DNA of 64,000 nt from Balneolaceae bacterium (GTDB lineage Bacteria > Bacteroidota > Rhodothermia > Balneolales > Balneolaceae): positions 930,001 through 994,000 of the forward strand of contig CP030887.1 of assembly GCA_006969905.1 (NCBI GenBank). Reading direction: 5' to 3'. The notes below the pieces were generated by a model, which saw only the letters and a list, made by a program, of their open reading frames with translations, was not told the DNA's origin and did not search any database. Positions 9,509 through 17,539 of this stretch are shown here, piece by piece. How positions within the stretch are numbered: the first letter of the stretch is position 1; each line of letters starts with the position of its first letter. A program made the translations under genes and the position numbers.

Positions 9509-9895
9509 ATGACATTAACCTTTAAGAAAAACTATTACCTGGAAAAGCTGAGCCGGTTGATGGGAACAGACTTTTCAGCAAAATCTCCTACCCTCAGTTA
9601 CTTATACCCGGATATGTTAGCCCGTTTATGGCTTCTTATTTCTGTTTTGTCTACTCCGTATATTCTATGGTTGTTATTTAAGCTTAAAAAGTTCAGCTGG
9701 CTGATTTCTTTTTCTGTGTTTGTGCTCCTTCCTTTTGTTCTTGGTTACTTTGTTTTAGTTGGTGAACTAATGAATATTGTTTTACCCTCCCTGGCGCTGC
9801 TTAATTTGGCAATATTTCTTTTCCTGCTTAAGCATAGCTATCCCGATTGGAGAGATCCTGTTTTTAAAAATACGCCCGGATCAGACTTCAAATAG
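9509..9895 (+). CDS. Small membrane protein of unknown function, 128 aa
   Basis: A short protein with three hydrophobic segments (about residues 38-57, 63-84 and 88-106) after a polar N-terminus that ends in the first membrane helix. The C-terminus KHSYPDWRDPVFKNTPGSDFK is polar. No family is recognised. It lies between fabI (divergent) and ffh (same strand, 135 bp downstream) and could be an independent inner-membrane protein. Coding is supported by one clean ATG frame and typical codon use. Confidence 0.5.
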   Translation: MTLTFKKNYYLEKLSRLMGTDFSAKSPTLSYLYPDMLARLWLLISVLSTPYILWLLFKLKKFSWLISFSVFVLLPFVLGYFVLVGELMNIVLPSLALLNLAIFLFLLKHSYPDWRDPVFKNTPGSDFK

Positions 9896-10030
9896 AATTC
9901 TTTTTCATTAGTTCGATATTCTGTAAAACTTTATCCACATTCCTGTTGATAAGCCTTTTCTAAAGCCGTATTTTTATCGGCTCTGTAATTGGCGGAGAAA
10001 AATCCTGTTTACAACACGGTTGTTTAATCC

Positions 10031-11371
10031 ATGTTTGAAAGTTTATCCTCAAAATTAGATAAAGCTTTTCAGAACCTGAAAGGCGAAGCACGTATCAGCG
10101 ATGTTAACATTGCAGAGACAGTACGTGAAATTCGTCGTGCGCTTCTGGACGCCGATGTGAATTATGAGGTTGCCCGCCAGTTTACCAAAGACATTCAGGA
10201 AAAAACACTTGGCAGTGACGTTCTCACCAGCGTTAATCCCGGCCAGCAGTTCACAAAAATTGTGTTCGACGAGCTCGTGGAAACATTCGGTGGCGAAATG
10301 TCCGAACTTGCCAGTGCCCACACTCCCCCAACTGTAATTCTTATAGCCGGTCTACAAGGCTCGGGTAAAACCACCTTTACAGGAAAGTTAGCCCGATACC
10401 TCAAGCAGGAGCATAAAAGGAATCCTCTTCTTGCTGCCGCCGATGTTTATCGCCCTGCTGCTGTAAACCAGCTTAAGACCCTGGCCTCAGAAATTGATGT
10501 GCCGGTTTATTCCATTGAACAGAAAGATGCCGTCCGCGTAGCTAAAGAAGCTGTGGCAATGGCAAAAAGCCTGGCCATGGATACCGTGATCATTGACACT
10601 GCAGGCCGTTTACATGTGGATGAGGAGATGATGAATGAGGTTGCGGAAATTAAAAAGGCCGTTAATCCTCACGAAATTTTGTTTGTTGTTGATTCGATGA
10701 CCGGACAGGACGCGGTCAACACGGCAAAAGAGTTTAACGAGCGTATTGATTACAATGGCGTGGTTCTTACCAAGCTGGATGGCGACACCCGTGGTGGTGC
10801 AGCCCTTTCCATCAAAACCGTTGTAAATAAACCCATTAAGTTTGTGAGTACCGGCGAAAAGCTGGATGCTCTTTCCCCTTTCTATCCCGACCGTATGGCA
10901 CAGCGCATACTGGGCATGGGAGATGTGGTTTCGCTTGTTGAAAAAGCTCAAAAAGAATTTGATGAGAAAGAAGCCGAGCGCCTTCAAAAGCGTATCAGCT
11001 CTGACAAGTTTGACCTGGAAGACTTTCTCGAGCAAATTCAAAAGATCAAGAAGATGGGTGATTTCACCGATCTGGTATCTATGATCCCCGGCGCCAGCAA
11101 AGCATTGGAAAATGCAGATATCGACGACGATGCGTTTAAACCCATTGAAGCGATAATCTATTCAATGACGCCGGAGGAGCGTCAGAACCCACAGGTACTA
11201 AATGGAAGCCGAAGGCGACGAATTGCCGCAGGTTCTGGCACTACTGTCCGTGAGATCAACGATCTCATAAAACAGTTCGAACAGATGAAAAAAATGATGA
11301 AGACCATGTCCAAGATGGGAAAAATGGGCCGTGCTCTTCAAGGAATCAAAAATCTGCCTGTAGGCAGGTAA
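10031..11371 (+). CDS. ffh: Signal recognition particle GTPase Ffh
   Basis: The protein subunit of the signal recognition particle, which targets nascent membrane proteins to FtsY. The 446 residues include the N-domain helices, then the G domain with GLQGSGKTTFTGKLARYLKQ (P-loop about 107), AADVYRPAAVNQL, IIDTAGRLHVDEE and LTKLDGDTRGGA. The C-terminal M domain is rich in methionine (MKKMMKTMSKMGKMG), the signal-sequence and RNA-binding part. It opens a run of secretion/translation genes: rpsP starts 30 bp after ffh and then rimM-trmD-rplS follow. The 4.5S RNA gene is not visible here. Confidence 0.97.
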   Translation: MFESLSSKLDKAFQNLKGEARISDVNIAETVREIRRALLDADVNYEVARQFTKDIQEKTLGSDVLTSVNPGQQFTKIVFDELVETFGGEMSELASAHTPPTVILIAGLQGSGKTTFTGKLARYLKQEHKRNPLLAAADVYRPAAVNQLKTLASEIDVPVYSIEQKDAVRVAKEAVAMAKSLAMDTVIIDTAGRLHVDEEMMNEVAEIKKAVNPHEILFVVDSMTGQDAVNTAKEFNERIDYNGVVLTKLDGDTRGGAALSIKTVVNKPIKFVSTGEKLDALSPFYPDRMAQRILGMGDVVSLVEKAQKEFDEKEAERLQKRISSDKFDLEDFLEQIQKIKKMGDFTDLVSMIPGASKALENADIDDDAFKPIEAIIYSMTPEERQNPQVLNGSRRRRIAAGSGTTVREINDLIKQFEQMKKMMKTMSKMGKMGRALQGIKNLPVGR

Positions 11372-11401
11372 CAAATTATATAAACTCACTGGAGAACATC
11401 A

Positions 11402-12334
11402 TTGCTTAGAATCAGACTTCAAAGAAAGGGACGAAAAAAGCGCCCGATCTATCATTTGGTTGTAGCAGATAGCCGCAGTCCTCGCGATGGAAGAATCATC
11501 GAGCAGGTTGGCCGCTACGACAACGTTACCGAGAACAAAGAAGTAGTGCTTAACGAAGACCGTATCCTTTACTGGTTAGAAACAGGCGCACAACCTTCTG
11601 ATACCGTTCGAAAAATCCTTCGCAACGAAGGCCTGTTGTATAAAAGACATCTTATGATGTGGGGCAAAAGCGAAGAAGAAATCGAGGCTGCACTTGCGGA
11701 ATGGAAATCTTACCGTGAATCAAAAGCAACCTCTGAAGCTTCAAGAAAAGACACTTATAAAGCTGTTCTTGCTGCCGAAGAAAAAGAATTTAAGAACCAG
11801 GTTGAAAAGAAAGCTTCAAAAGCTGCTGCAGAACTTGAACAGGGGGCTGTAGCCGAAGAGTCAACAGAAGAAACAGGTGCACCTGCAGTTGAAGAGGTCG
11901 CGGAGGATGCCGCCGCTGAAGAAACTGCTCCCGAAGTAGCCGAGGCTGAAGGGGCCGTAGAAGAAGTGGTTCAGGAAGAAGAAACGGCTAAAGCCGAAGA
12001 AGAGGCTGTTGCTGAAACTGTAGAAAAAACCGCTACTGAAGAGCCTGTGGTTGAAGAAGAAACAGCAGAAACTCAGGAAGAGACTACAGAAGAAGTGATC
12101 GAAGAACCCGCTGAAGAAACCGAAGCGGTTGTTGAAGAAGCTCCTGCTGAAGAAGAAAAGGCCGAAGAGCCTGTCGCTGAAGCTTCAACGCAAACTTCTG
12201 ATGCTTTAACTGCTAAAGAAGCTATTGACCATATTAAGAATACGGATCTCGCCGCCCTTGATGGTTTTGTTACCGGCGATGAGTCTCGTAAAACCGTTCT
12301 GGCTGCCTGGGAAAGCAAGCAGGCCGAAGGGTAA
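11402..12334 (+). CDS. rpsP: 30S ribosomal protein S16 with very long acidic C-terminal extension
   Basis: S16 is an early-assembly protein of the small subunit. Residues 1-80 are a normal S16 core (RIRLQRKGRKKRPIYHLVVADSRSPRDGR near the N-terminus). The family is usually 80-180 residues, but this protein is 310. Residues about 105-155 look helical, and about 155-265 are almost only Glu, Ala, Val and Thr. A final 40-residue segment (TAKEAIDHIKNTDLAALDGF...) looks folded. The start is TTG, preceded by GGAG in CACTGGAGAACATC; no ATG fits. It lies between ffh and rimM in the usual order. Confidence 0.93.
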   Translation: MLRIRLQRKGRKKRPIYHLVVADSRSPRDGRIIEQVGRYDNVTENKEVVLNEDRILYWLETGAQPSDTVRKILRNEGLLYKRHLMMWGKSEEEIEAALAEWKSYRESKATSEASRKDTYKAVLAAEEKEFKNQVEKKASKAAAELEQGAVAEESTEETGAPAVEEVAEDAAAEETAPEVAEAEGAVEEVVQEEETAKAEEEAVAETVEKTATEEPVVEEETAETQEETTEEVIEEPAEETEAVVEEAPAEEEKAEEPVAEASTQTSDALTAKEAIDHIKNTDLAALDGFVTGDESRKTVLAAWESKQAEG

Positions 12335-12349
12335 ACAAATCCGGCTCCT

Positions 12350-12889
12350 ATGCGTCAGGACGCCAATACACCATTTGTTCAAATTGGGCAGGTTGTCAGG
12401 TCACAAGGCCTGAACGGTGAGCTCAAGGTTTTTTTTGAAACCCCCGCTCCTTCGGCGGTTGAAGAACTTGAAATGTTGTATTTGCGAAATGACAGGGGCG
12501 ATTTCTTTCCAGCCCGGATTAAACAAACCCGGGTAGAGGGGAAAGGAAATAAATTATCGTTCTTTGTACAATTTGAACACATCGCTGATCGCACCTCTGC
12601 TGAGACTTTAAAAAACCGCGCTCTTTTTCTTGAAAAGGAAAAAGCATCCGGCTTCCTGGTTTCAGAAGAGATTGATTCTTTTATCGACTTTGATGTATAT
12701 GATGAAGCGGGCGAGCACATCGGTATTATTACAGATGAACTTGAAAGCCCCGCACAAATTACCCTGGTGATAGCCTCACCTTTACATGGTAATTTGCTTG
12801 TTCCTTATGTGGATCAATACGTACTTCGGGTTGAAAAGGATGATGAGCGGGTTATTTGCCAAAACCTTGACCTTTTAACTGACCTTTAG
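12350..12889 (+). CDS. rimM: 16S rRNA processing protein RimM
   Basis: An assembly factor for the 30S head region that binds S19. The 179 residues start MRQDANTPFVQIGQVVRSQG followed by LNGELKVFF, the RimM N-terminal barrel signature. The second domain (FIDFDVYDEAGEHIGIITDELESPAQ...LLVPYVDQYVLRV) is the PRC-barrel-like part. It lies 15 bp after rpsP and 4 bp before the trmD ATG, the conserved order in many bacteria. Confidence 0.93.
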   Translation: MRQDANTPFVQIGQVVRSQGLNGELKVFFETPAPSAVEELEMLYLRNDRGDFFPARIKQTRVEGKGNKLSFFVQFEHIADRTSAETLKNRALFLEKEKASGFLVSEEIDSFIDFDVYDEAGEHIGIITDELESPAQITLVIASPLHGNLLVPYVDQYVLRVEKDDERVICQNLDLLTDL

Positions 12890-12893
12890 TTTG

Positions 12894-13586
12894 ATGAGAA
12901 TAGACATCATATCTGCTGTACCGTCTTTATTGCGGGGGCCACTTGATGATAGCATCGTTCTTAAGGCTAAGGAAAAAGGCCTGGTTGAAATTTATGTGCA
13001 TGACCTCCGGGATCATACCGAAAACAAGCACCTAAAAGTGGATGATTACCCTTATGGCGGAGAGCCGGGCATGGTGCTTACAGCACAGCCCATTTTTAGC
13101 TGTATCGAACATCTTACCAGCCAGCGTACTTATGATGAAATCATATTTACTGCTGCAGATGGTGGGGTTTTCAACCAACAGGAAGCAAATGCCCTTTCTC
13201 TAAAAAAGAACATCATAATCTTGTGCGGACATTATAAAGGAGTAGATCAGCGCGTGCGCGATGCTTTAATTACCAAAGAATATTCAATTGGTGATTATGT
13301 GCTTTCGGGCGGAGAACTTCCGGCAATGGTCATTGCTGATGCTTTAATCCGTTTGCTTCCGGGTGCCATTGGAGACTCGGGAAGTGCACTTAACGATTCG
13401 TTTCAGGACGGGCTGCTGGAAGCGCCGGTTTATACACGGCCGGGTGAATATAAAGGGCTGAAAGTTCCTGATGTTCTTCTGTCCGGAGACCATAAAAAAA
13501 TTGAATCGTGGAAACATGAGCAATCAATACAGCGCACAAAAGAACGAAGAAAAGATCTGTACGAAAAATTTAAGAAAGACTATTAA
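12894..13586 (+). CDS. trmD: tRNA (guanine-37-N1)-methyltransferase TrmD
   Basis: An SPOUT-fold enzyme that methylates G37 of tRNAs using S-adenosylmethionine, preventing +1 frameshifting. The ATG at 12894 gives MRIDIISAVPSLL, the normal family start; a TTG one codon upstream is less likely. The trefoil-knot motifs ILCGHYKGVDQRVRD and YSIGDYVLSGGELPAMV (about residues 107-147) bind the methyl donor. The C-terminal helical domain is complete. It is co-directional with rimM and rplS. Confidence 0.95.
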   Translation: MRIDIISAVPSLLRGPLDDSIVLKAKEKGLVEIYVHDLRDHTENKHLKVDDYPYGGEPGMVLTAQPIFSCIEHLTSQRTYDEIIFTAADGGVFNQQEANALSLKKNIIILCGHYKGVDQRVRDALITKEYSIGDYVLSGGELPAMVIADALIRLLPGAIGDSGSALNDSFQDGLLEAPVYTRPGEYKGLKVPDVLLSGDHKKIESWKHEQSIQRTKERRKDLYEKFKKDY

Positions 13587-13616
13587 CAGCTGATTTGTCA
13601 GCAAACAATTACAATC

Positions 13617-13973
13617 ATGGATAAGCTAAAACTAATAGAACAAACGCTGGTAAACGATGAGTTGCCTGAGTTTACTTCAGGTGATACCGTTAATGTTCAC
13701 TATCGTGTACGAGAGGGTGAAAAGGAACGTATCCAGCAGTATGAAGGTGTGGTAATTAATCTGCGGGGAAGCGCGGCCAACAAAACCTTCACTGTTCGAA
13801 AAATAAGCAATAACGTGGGTGTTGAGCGTATTTTCCCTCTTTACTCTCCTTTTATCGCAAAAATTGAAATAAAGAAAAGAGGAAAGGTAAGGCGTTCTAA
13901 GTTATTCTATCTTCGTGAGCGACGCGGTAAGTCTGCCCGTATTAAAGAGCGCGACACCAAAAACACCAAGTAA
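13617..13973 (+). CDS. rplS: 50S ribosomal protein L19
   Basis: L19 lies at the subunit interface of the large subunit. The 118 residues include [20 protein letters not shown] and [37 protein letters not shown] and [20 protein letters not shown] are both nearly invariant in L19. It is the last gene of the ffh-rplS run and is followed 25 bp later by a strong terminator. Confidence 0.97.
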   Translation: MDKLKLIEQTLVNDELPEFTSGDTVNVHYRVREGEKERIQQYEGVVINLRGSAANKTFTVRKISNNVGVERIFPLYSPFIAKIEIKKRGKVRRSKLFYLRERRGKSARIKERDTKNTK

Positions 13974-13998
13974 ATCTTTCTCCTTTATTGAGTTTAGT

Positions 13999-14030
13999 CA
14001 TCATCCCGCCACCGGGATGATGATTTTTAT
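13999..14030 (+). terminator. Rho-independent terminator after rplS
   Basis: A perfect 10-bp stem, CATCATCCCG / CGGGATGATG, with loop CCAC followed by ATTTTTATT. It ends the ffh-rpsP-rimM-trmD-rplS transcript before adk. Confidence 0.9.
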
Positions 14031-14070
14031 TCTATGAATCACAATAGGAGCAGCACGTAATTTTTCAGAA

Positions 14071-14625
14071 ATGAACATTATTCTTTTTGGCCCTCCCGGG
14101 GCAGGTAAAGGCACTCAGGCTAATTTAATACAAGACAAGTTTTCTATCCCCCACCTGTCTACAGGTAACATCTTTCGCACCGCCATTAAAAATCAAACTC
14201 CGCTTGGTGTAAAAGTAAAAGCTATTTTAGATGCCGGAAAACTGGTTCCGGATAACACCGTTGTTGATCTTGTTGCGGAGGAGTTGAAAGATGAGAAGTA
14301 TATGAATGGCTGCATTTTTGATGGGTTCCCCAGAACCGTTGCTCAGGCAGAGGCTTTTGATGGCATTCTTGCTGAGCAAGGTAAATCAGTAGATGCTTTT
14401 GTATCTCTGGTTGTACCTGAAGAAGAGCTTATCAAGAGAATTCTTTCAAGGGGTGAGGGCCGCTCCGATGATACCGAGGAAAAGATAAAAACCCGGCTTG
14501 CCATCTATCGAAATGAGACGGAGCCCGTGATGAATTACTATAAAGAACAAGGCCTGGTAAGTGAAATCGACGGCCTGGGATCTATAGAAGAGATTTTTGA
14601 CCGCATTAAAACCACGTTTTCTTAA
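14071..14625 (+). CDS. adk: Adenylate kinase, short form
   Basis: Interconverts ATP, ADP and AMP. The 184 residues begin MNIILFGPPGAGKGTQA (P-loop). PHLSTGNIFRTAIK and DGFPRTVAQAEAFD form the AMP site, and RGEGRSDDTEEKI replaces the long zinc LID. The LID is reduced to a short loop, the compact form seen in several Bacteroidota-side groups. It follows a terminator, so it has its own promoter. Confidence 0.95.
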   Translation: MNIILFGPPGAGKGTQANLIQDKFSIPHLSTGNIFRTAIKNQTPLGVKVKAILDAGKLVPDNTVVDLVAEELKDEKYMNGCIFDGFPRTVAQAEAFDGILAEQGKSVDAFVSLVVPEEELIKRILSRGEGRSDDTEEKIKTRLAIYRNETEPVMNYYKEQGLVSEIDGLGSIEEIFDRIKTTFS

Positions 14626-14671
14626 GGGTTTTCCAGTATAGGCTTTTTCATATCAAATTGACCTTCCTTTT

Positions 14672-15381
14672 CTAGAAAGGAAGTACACCATAGAGTAGTG
14701 CCGCTAAAACCCCTCCAATTATCGGGCCCAAAACAGGTATCCAGGAATAACCCCAATCACTTTCTCCCTTATTCTTAATCGGTAATATGGCGTGGGCAAT
14801 TCTTGGCCCAAGATCCCTGGCCGGATTAATTGCATAGCCCGTGGTTCCTCCTAACGACATGCCAATCCCAAAAACCAATAGCGCCACCGGCAGGGCACTT
14901 ATGGAACCTAGCCCTACCTCTGGTTCGGCCAAATATAAAACCCCGAGAACCAAGACAAATGTGCCGACTATTTCCGAAAAAAAATTGCTTCCGGCGCTTC
15001 TTATCTCCGGCGCAGTACAAAAAACCGCCCGTTTTACTGCCTGATCATCCGTTATCTCAAAATGCTTTTTATACTGCAGCCAAACTACTACTCCCCCATA
15101 AAAGCCCCGGCCATTTGGGCAATTATATAACCGGGAACCAACACCCACGTAAATTTCTCCGCAAAAGCCAGGCCTATAGTCACTGCGGGGTTTATGTGCG
15201 CCCCACTTATTCCTGCGACTACAAAAACAGCAACAAATACCGCTACACCCCATCCTGCTGTTATAACAATCCAGCCGCTGCCATGCCCTTTGGTTTTACT
15301 AAGGATGACATTTGCTACAACGCCGTTACCCAACACCATCAATAAAAATGTTCCTAATACTTCACCTAAATATGCTTCCAT
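14672..15381 (-). pseudogene. glpF: Glycerol facilitator / aquaglyceroporin, frameshifted
   Basis: A MIP-family channel for glycerol uptake. The N-terminal frame starts at 15381 (MEAYLGEVLGTFLLMVLGNG) and contains the first NPA motif in GAHINPAVTIGLA. It stops after AQMAGAFMGE. The C-terminal half continues in another frame (GVVVWLQYKKHF...) and has the second pore motif GYAINPARDLGPRIAH and a complete C-terminus. The break falls in a five-base C run (15093-15097; G run on the coding strand); one more base restores a full-length protein of about 236 residues. It could be a recent mutation, slippage or a sequence error. It sits with glpD and glpK. Confidence 0.85.
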
Positions 15382-15395
15382 AGCTTTAATTTTTG

Positions 15396-15470
15396 GTCAT
15401 TCTGAGGCTACTGCCGAAGAATCTACACAAATCATGACTATGCAGACCCTTCGCTTTCGCTCAGGGTGAC
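15396..15470. repeat. Solo palindromic element related to the GIY-YIG-carrying unit
   Basis: A 75-bp imperfect inverted repeat between glpF and glpD. The left arm is GTCATTCTGAGG...GAAGAATCT followed by ACACAA. The right arm is TGCAGACCCTTCGC...GCTCAGGGTGAC. The same arms, with the same inner borders ACACAA and TGCAGA, flank the GIY-YIG pseudogene at 23529-23968. This looks like an empty copy of that unit. Confidence 0.75.
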
Positions 15471-15485
15471 TTTTATTTTTTATAA

Positions 15486-17048
15486 TTATTCCAATATATA
15501 ATTCTTTGCCAGCGCCTCATATTCTTTCACTTCCTGGACAACCCAGGCATCGTCATGGCCAAATTCTGAGGCAATTATTTTCCCCACCCCTGGTGCCATC
15601 TCAAGTGATGCCTTCGCATCTAAAAGTAGGGCTCTTGTCCGTCTTGAAAGAATGTCTTCTATAGTAATAGCCAGTTCATTTCGTATCACCCAAACAACCT
15701 CGCCTTTTAAATAAGGAAGGTTTGGATGTAGTTGCTCGTTTAATTCAGGGTTTTCCTTCAATAATTTCTTTAATCCAACTACATCGGATCCATAAACATG
15801 CTTGTGATCATTTTTATCAACATTCTTCAACCAGCCGTGAATACGCAATGTTTTGGTCTTACATTCTACAAACTCCAGCCCCGCAATCATTACCGCCTGA
15901 TCTATAGTGTCTTCGGCCATTTTTCGATAGGTGGTCCACTTTCCTCCGGCAATAGTAACTAAGCCAGATTCAGAAACTTCAAGGTGGTGGCTTCTGGATA
16001 TCTCTGCCGTATTGGTTTGGTGCTGAGGTTTTACTAACGGCCTTAGCCCTGCAAACACGCTTTTCACATCCTTCCTTCCCGGGTCTTTTGTGAGGTACTG
16101 CTTTGCATGCCGCAAGATAAAATCGATTTCTTCCTCCAATGCAATCGGTTCCAGGCTGGGTTTATCAATAGGTGTATCCGTTGTTCCAACTATTGCCTTT
16201 CCATGCCAGGGCACCGCAAACAATACCCTGCCATCATCGGTATGGGGTACCATAATGGATGCATCACCAGGCAAAAACTCTTTATCTAATACCAAATGAA
16301 TTCCCTGCGCACATTGAATCATTTCTTTATGGCCCGGATTGTCCATTTGCATAACAGAGTCTGTGAAAATGCCTGTTGCATTAACTACCACCCTGGCATT
16401 AATCTCTACCTGTTCCCCATTTATCATGTCCAGTGCTTTCACGCCCGTTATTAAGCCTGAACTATTTTTTAAAAGCCCCGTCACTTTCATATAGTTCAGG
16501 GGTATTCCACCTTCATCTGCACAAGTTTGTGCCAGGTTTATTGCGAGACGTGAATCATCGAACTGTCCGTCATAATAGATTACTCCTCCACGTAATCCTT
16601 CAGGTTCCAGGGTTGGAATTTTTTCCAGCGTTTCTTCTTTGGAAAGTATCTTGGACTTCTTGATTCCTAGTTTTCCGGCCAGTGCATCATAGACCTTCAT
16701 TCCCACACCATAAAAAGGGCCATTCCACCATTCATAACTCGGAACTATAAATGACTGGTGACTTACTAAGTGCGGCGCATTTTGAATAAGCAGCCCCCGC
16801 TCCCTTAGCGCTTCTATTACCAAAGAAACATCTCCTTGCTGTAGGTATCTTACCCCCCCGTGAACCAGTTTGGTGCTGCGGCTTGATGTGCCCTTGGCAA
16901 AATCATGCATGTCCAGCAAAAGCGTTTTATACCCCCTTGATGCTGCATCTACTGCACAGCCTAATCCTGTTGCCCCCCCTCCAATGATCAGGATATCCCA
17001 ATAATCATTGAACTCTTTGATCTGGTCTATAAAGTTTGTTCGATTCAT
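15486..17048 (-). CDS. glpD: FAD-dependent glycerol-3-phosphate dehydrogenase
   Basis: Oxidises sn-glycerol-3-phosphate to dihydroxyacetone phosphate at the membrane, feeding electrons to quinones. The 520 residues start with the FAD motif DILIIGGGATGLGCAVDAAS. TSSRSTKLVHGGVRYLQQGD (about 56-75) is the GlpD signature, and AGGKWTTYRKMAED marks the C-terminal part of the FAD domain. The C-terminal cap includes LRIHGWLKNVD. It forms a glycerol-use cluster with glpF and glpK on the same strand. Its ATG overlaps the end of the inserted DUF559 gene, so translation may now be coupled to that foreign ORF. Confidence 0.94.
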   Translation of the reverse strand: MNRTNFIDQIKEFNDYWDILIIGGGATGLGCAVDAASRGYKTLLLDMHDFAKGTSSRSTKLVHGGVRYLQQGDVSLVIEALRERGLLIQNAPHLVSHQSFIVPSYEWWNGPFYGVGMKVYDALAGKLGIKKSKILSKEETLEKIPTLEPEGLRGGVIYYDGQFDDSRLAINLAQTCADEGGIPLNYMKVTGLLKNSSGLITGVKALDMINGEQVEINARVVVNATGIFTDSVMQMDNPGHKEMIQCAQGIHLVLDKEFLPGDASIMVPHTDDGRVLFAVPWHGKAIVGTTDTPIDKPSLEPIALEEEIDFILRHAKQYLTKDPGRKDVKSVFAGLRPLVKPQHQTNTAEISRSHHLEVSESGLVTIAGGKWTTYRKMAEDTIDQAVMIAGLEFVECKTKTLRIHGWLKNVDKNDHKHVYGSDVVGLKKLLKENPELNEQLHPNLPYLKGEVVWVIRNELAITIEDILSRRTRALLLDAKASLEMAPGVGKIIASEFGHDDAWVVQEVKEYEALAKNYILE

Positions 17049-17458
17049 TTATTCTTATTTGAGTCCTTCCCCTTGAGAAGGGGAAGACAGATGGGGTCAT
17101 TAATACTATCCAATACTTCTTCCAATCTCCTAACAACATCCTCGATATTTTCTGTAATCTCCTTATTCTTAATCCTGATAACCGAAATACCATTCTCCAT
17201 TAAAAAGGAGTCTTTATTCACGTCCTTCTCTTTTACTTCAGACAATTCATGTCTGCCCCCATCAATTTCAATCGCCACTTTTTGTTTTGGAATGTAAAAG
17301 TCTAAAATGTACGGCCCGATTCCATATTGCCTTTTTACCCTCAACCCCAATAAACGTTTTCCTCTTACCTTATTCCAAAATATAGATTCTGCATTTGTCA
17401 TCTCTCGTCTGAGCGACCTTCTTTGATTAAGTGTATTTCTTGGGTTTTTAATGCTCAT
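17045..17458 (-). CDS. DUF559 / Vsr-like PD-(D/E)XK endonuclease
   Basis: A 137-residue protein of the DUF559 family, related to very-short-patch-repair-type nucleases. RREMTNAESIFWNKVRGKRL opens the domain. The catalytic core is GPYILDFYIPKQKVAIEIDGG (about residues 47-67), with the Asp and the ExD pair in place. GISVIRIKNKEITENIEDV ends it. The last 14 or so residues are encoded by the flanking palindromic repeat, and the stop overlaps the glpD start (ATGA). The role is unknown; its setting suggests it belongs to a small mobile unit rather than to glycerol metabolism. Confidence 0.8.
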   Translation of the reverse strand: MSIKNPRNTLNQRRSLRREMTNAESIFWNKVRGKRLLGLRVKRQYGIGPYILDFYIPKQKVAIEIDGGRHELSEVKEKDVNKDSFLMENGISVIRIKNKEITENIEDVVRRLEEVLDSINDPICLPLLKGKDSNKNK

Positions 17459-17511
17459 AATTATTACTGTTCGACCTCCTCTGTCTCCTCCTTCTCAAGG
17501 AGGAGAACTTC
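17061..17511. mobile_element. Inverted-repeat-flanked unit carrying a DUF559 nuclease
   Basis: The left border (17061-17098) holds the palindrome CTTCCCCTTGAGAAGGGGAAG followed by ACAGATGGGGTC. The right border (17473-17511) is the same pattern inverted: GACCTCCTCTGTCT, then CTCCTTCTCAAGGAGGAG. The borders match at most positions, with compensating changes inside each hairpin. The 451-bp unit holds a single gene and sits between glpK and glpD. Size and layout parallel the GIY-YIG unit at 23529-23968. Confidence 0.6.
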
Positions 17512-17539
17512 TAATTTCCTTTTCTGTCTCTTACTTGTT

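Noticed and set aside
9931-9939. Perfect DnaA box TTATCCACA upstream of ffh
   Set aside because: Single site, no cluster. One or so is expected by chance in 64 kb.
14672-15253. Independent 193-codon ORF (MGCSGICCCF...) as a separate gene
   Set aside because: Its N-terminal part is an out-of-frame reading of the glpF first half. Only the C-terminal part is glpF coding.
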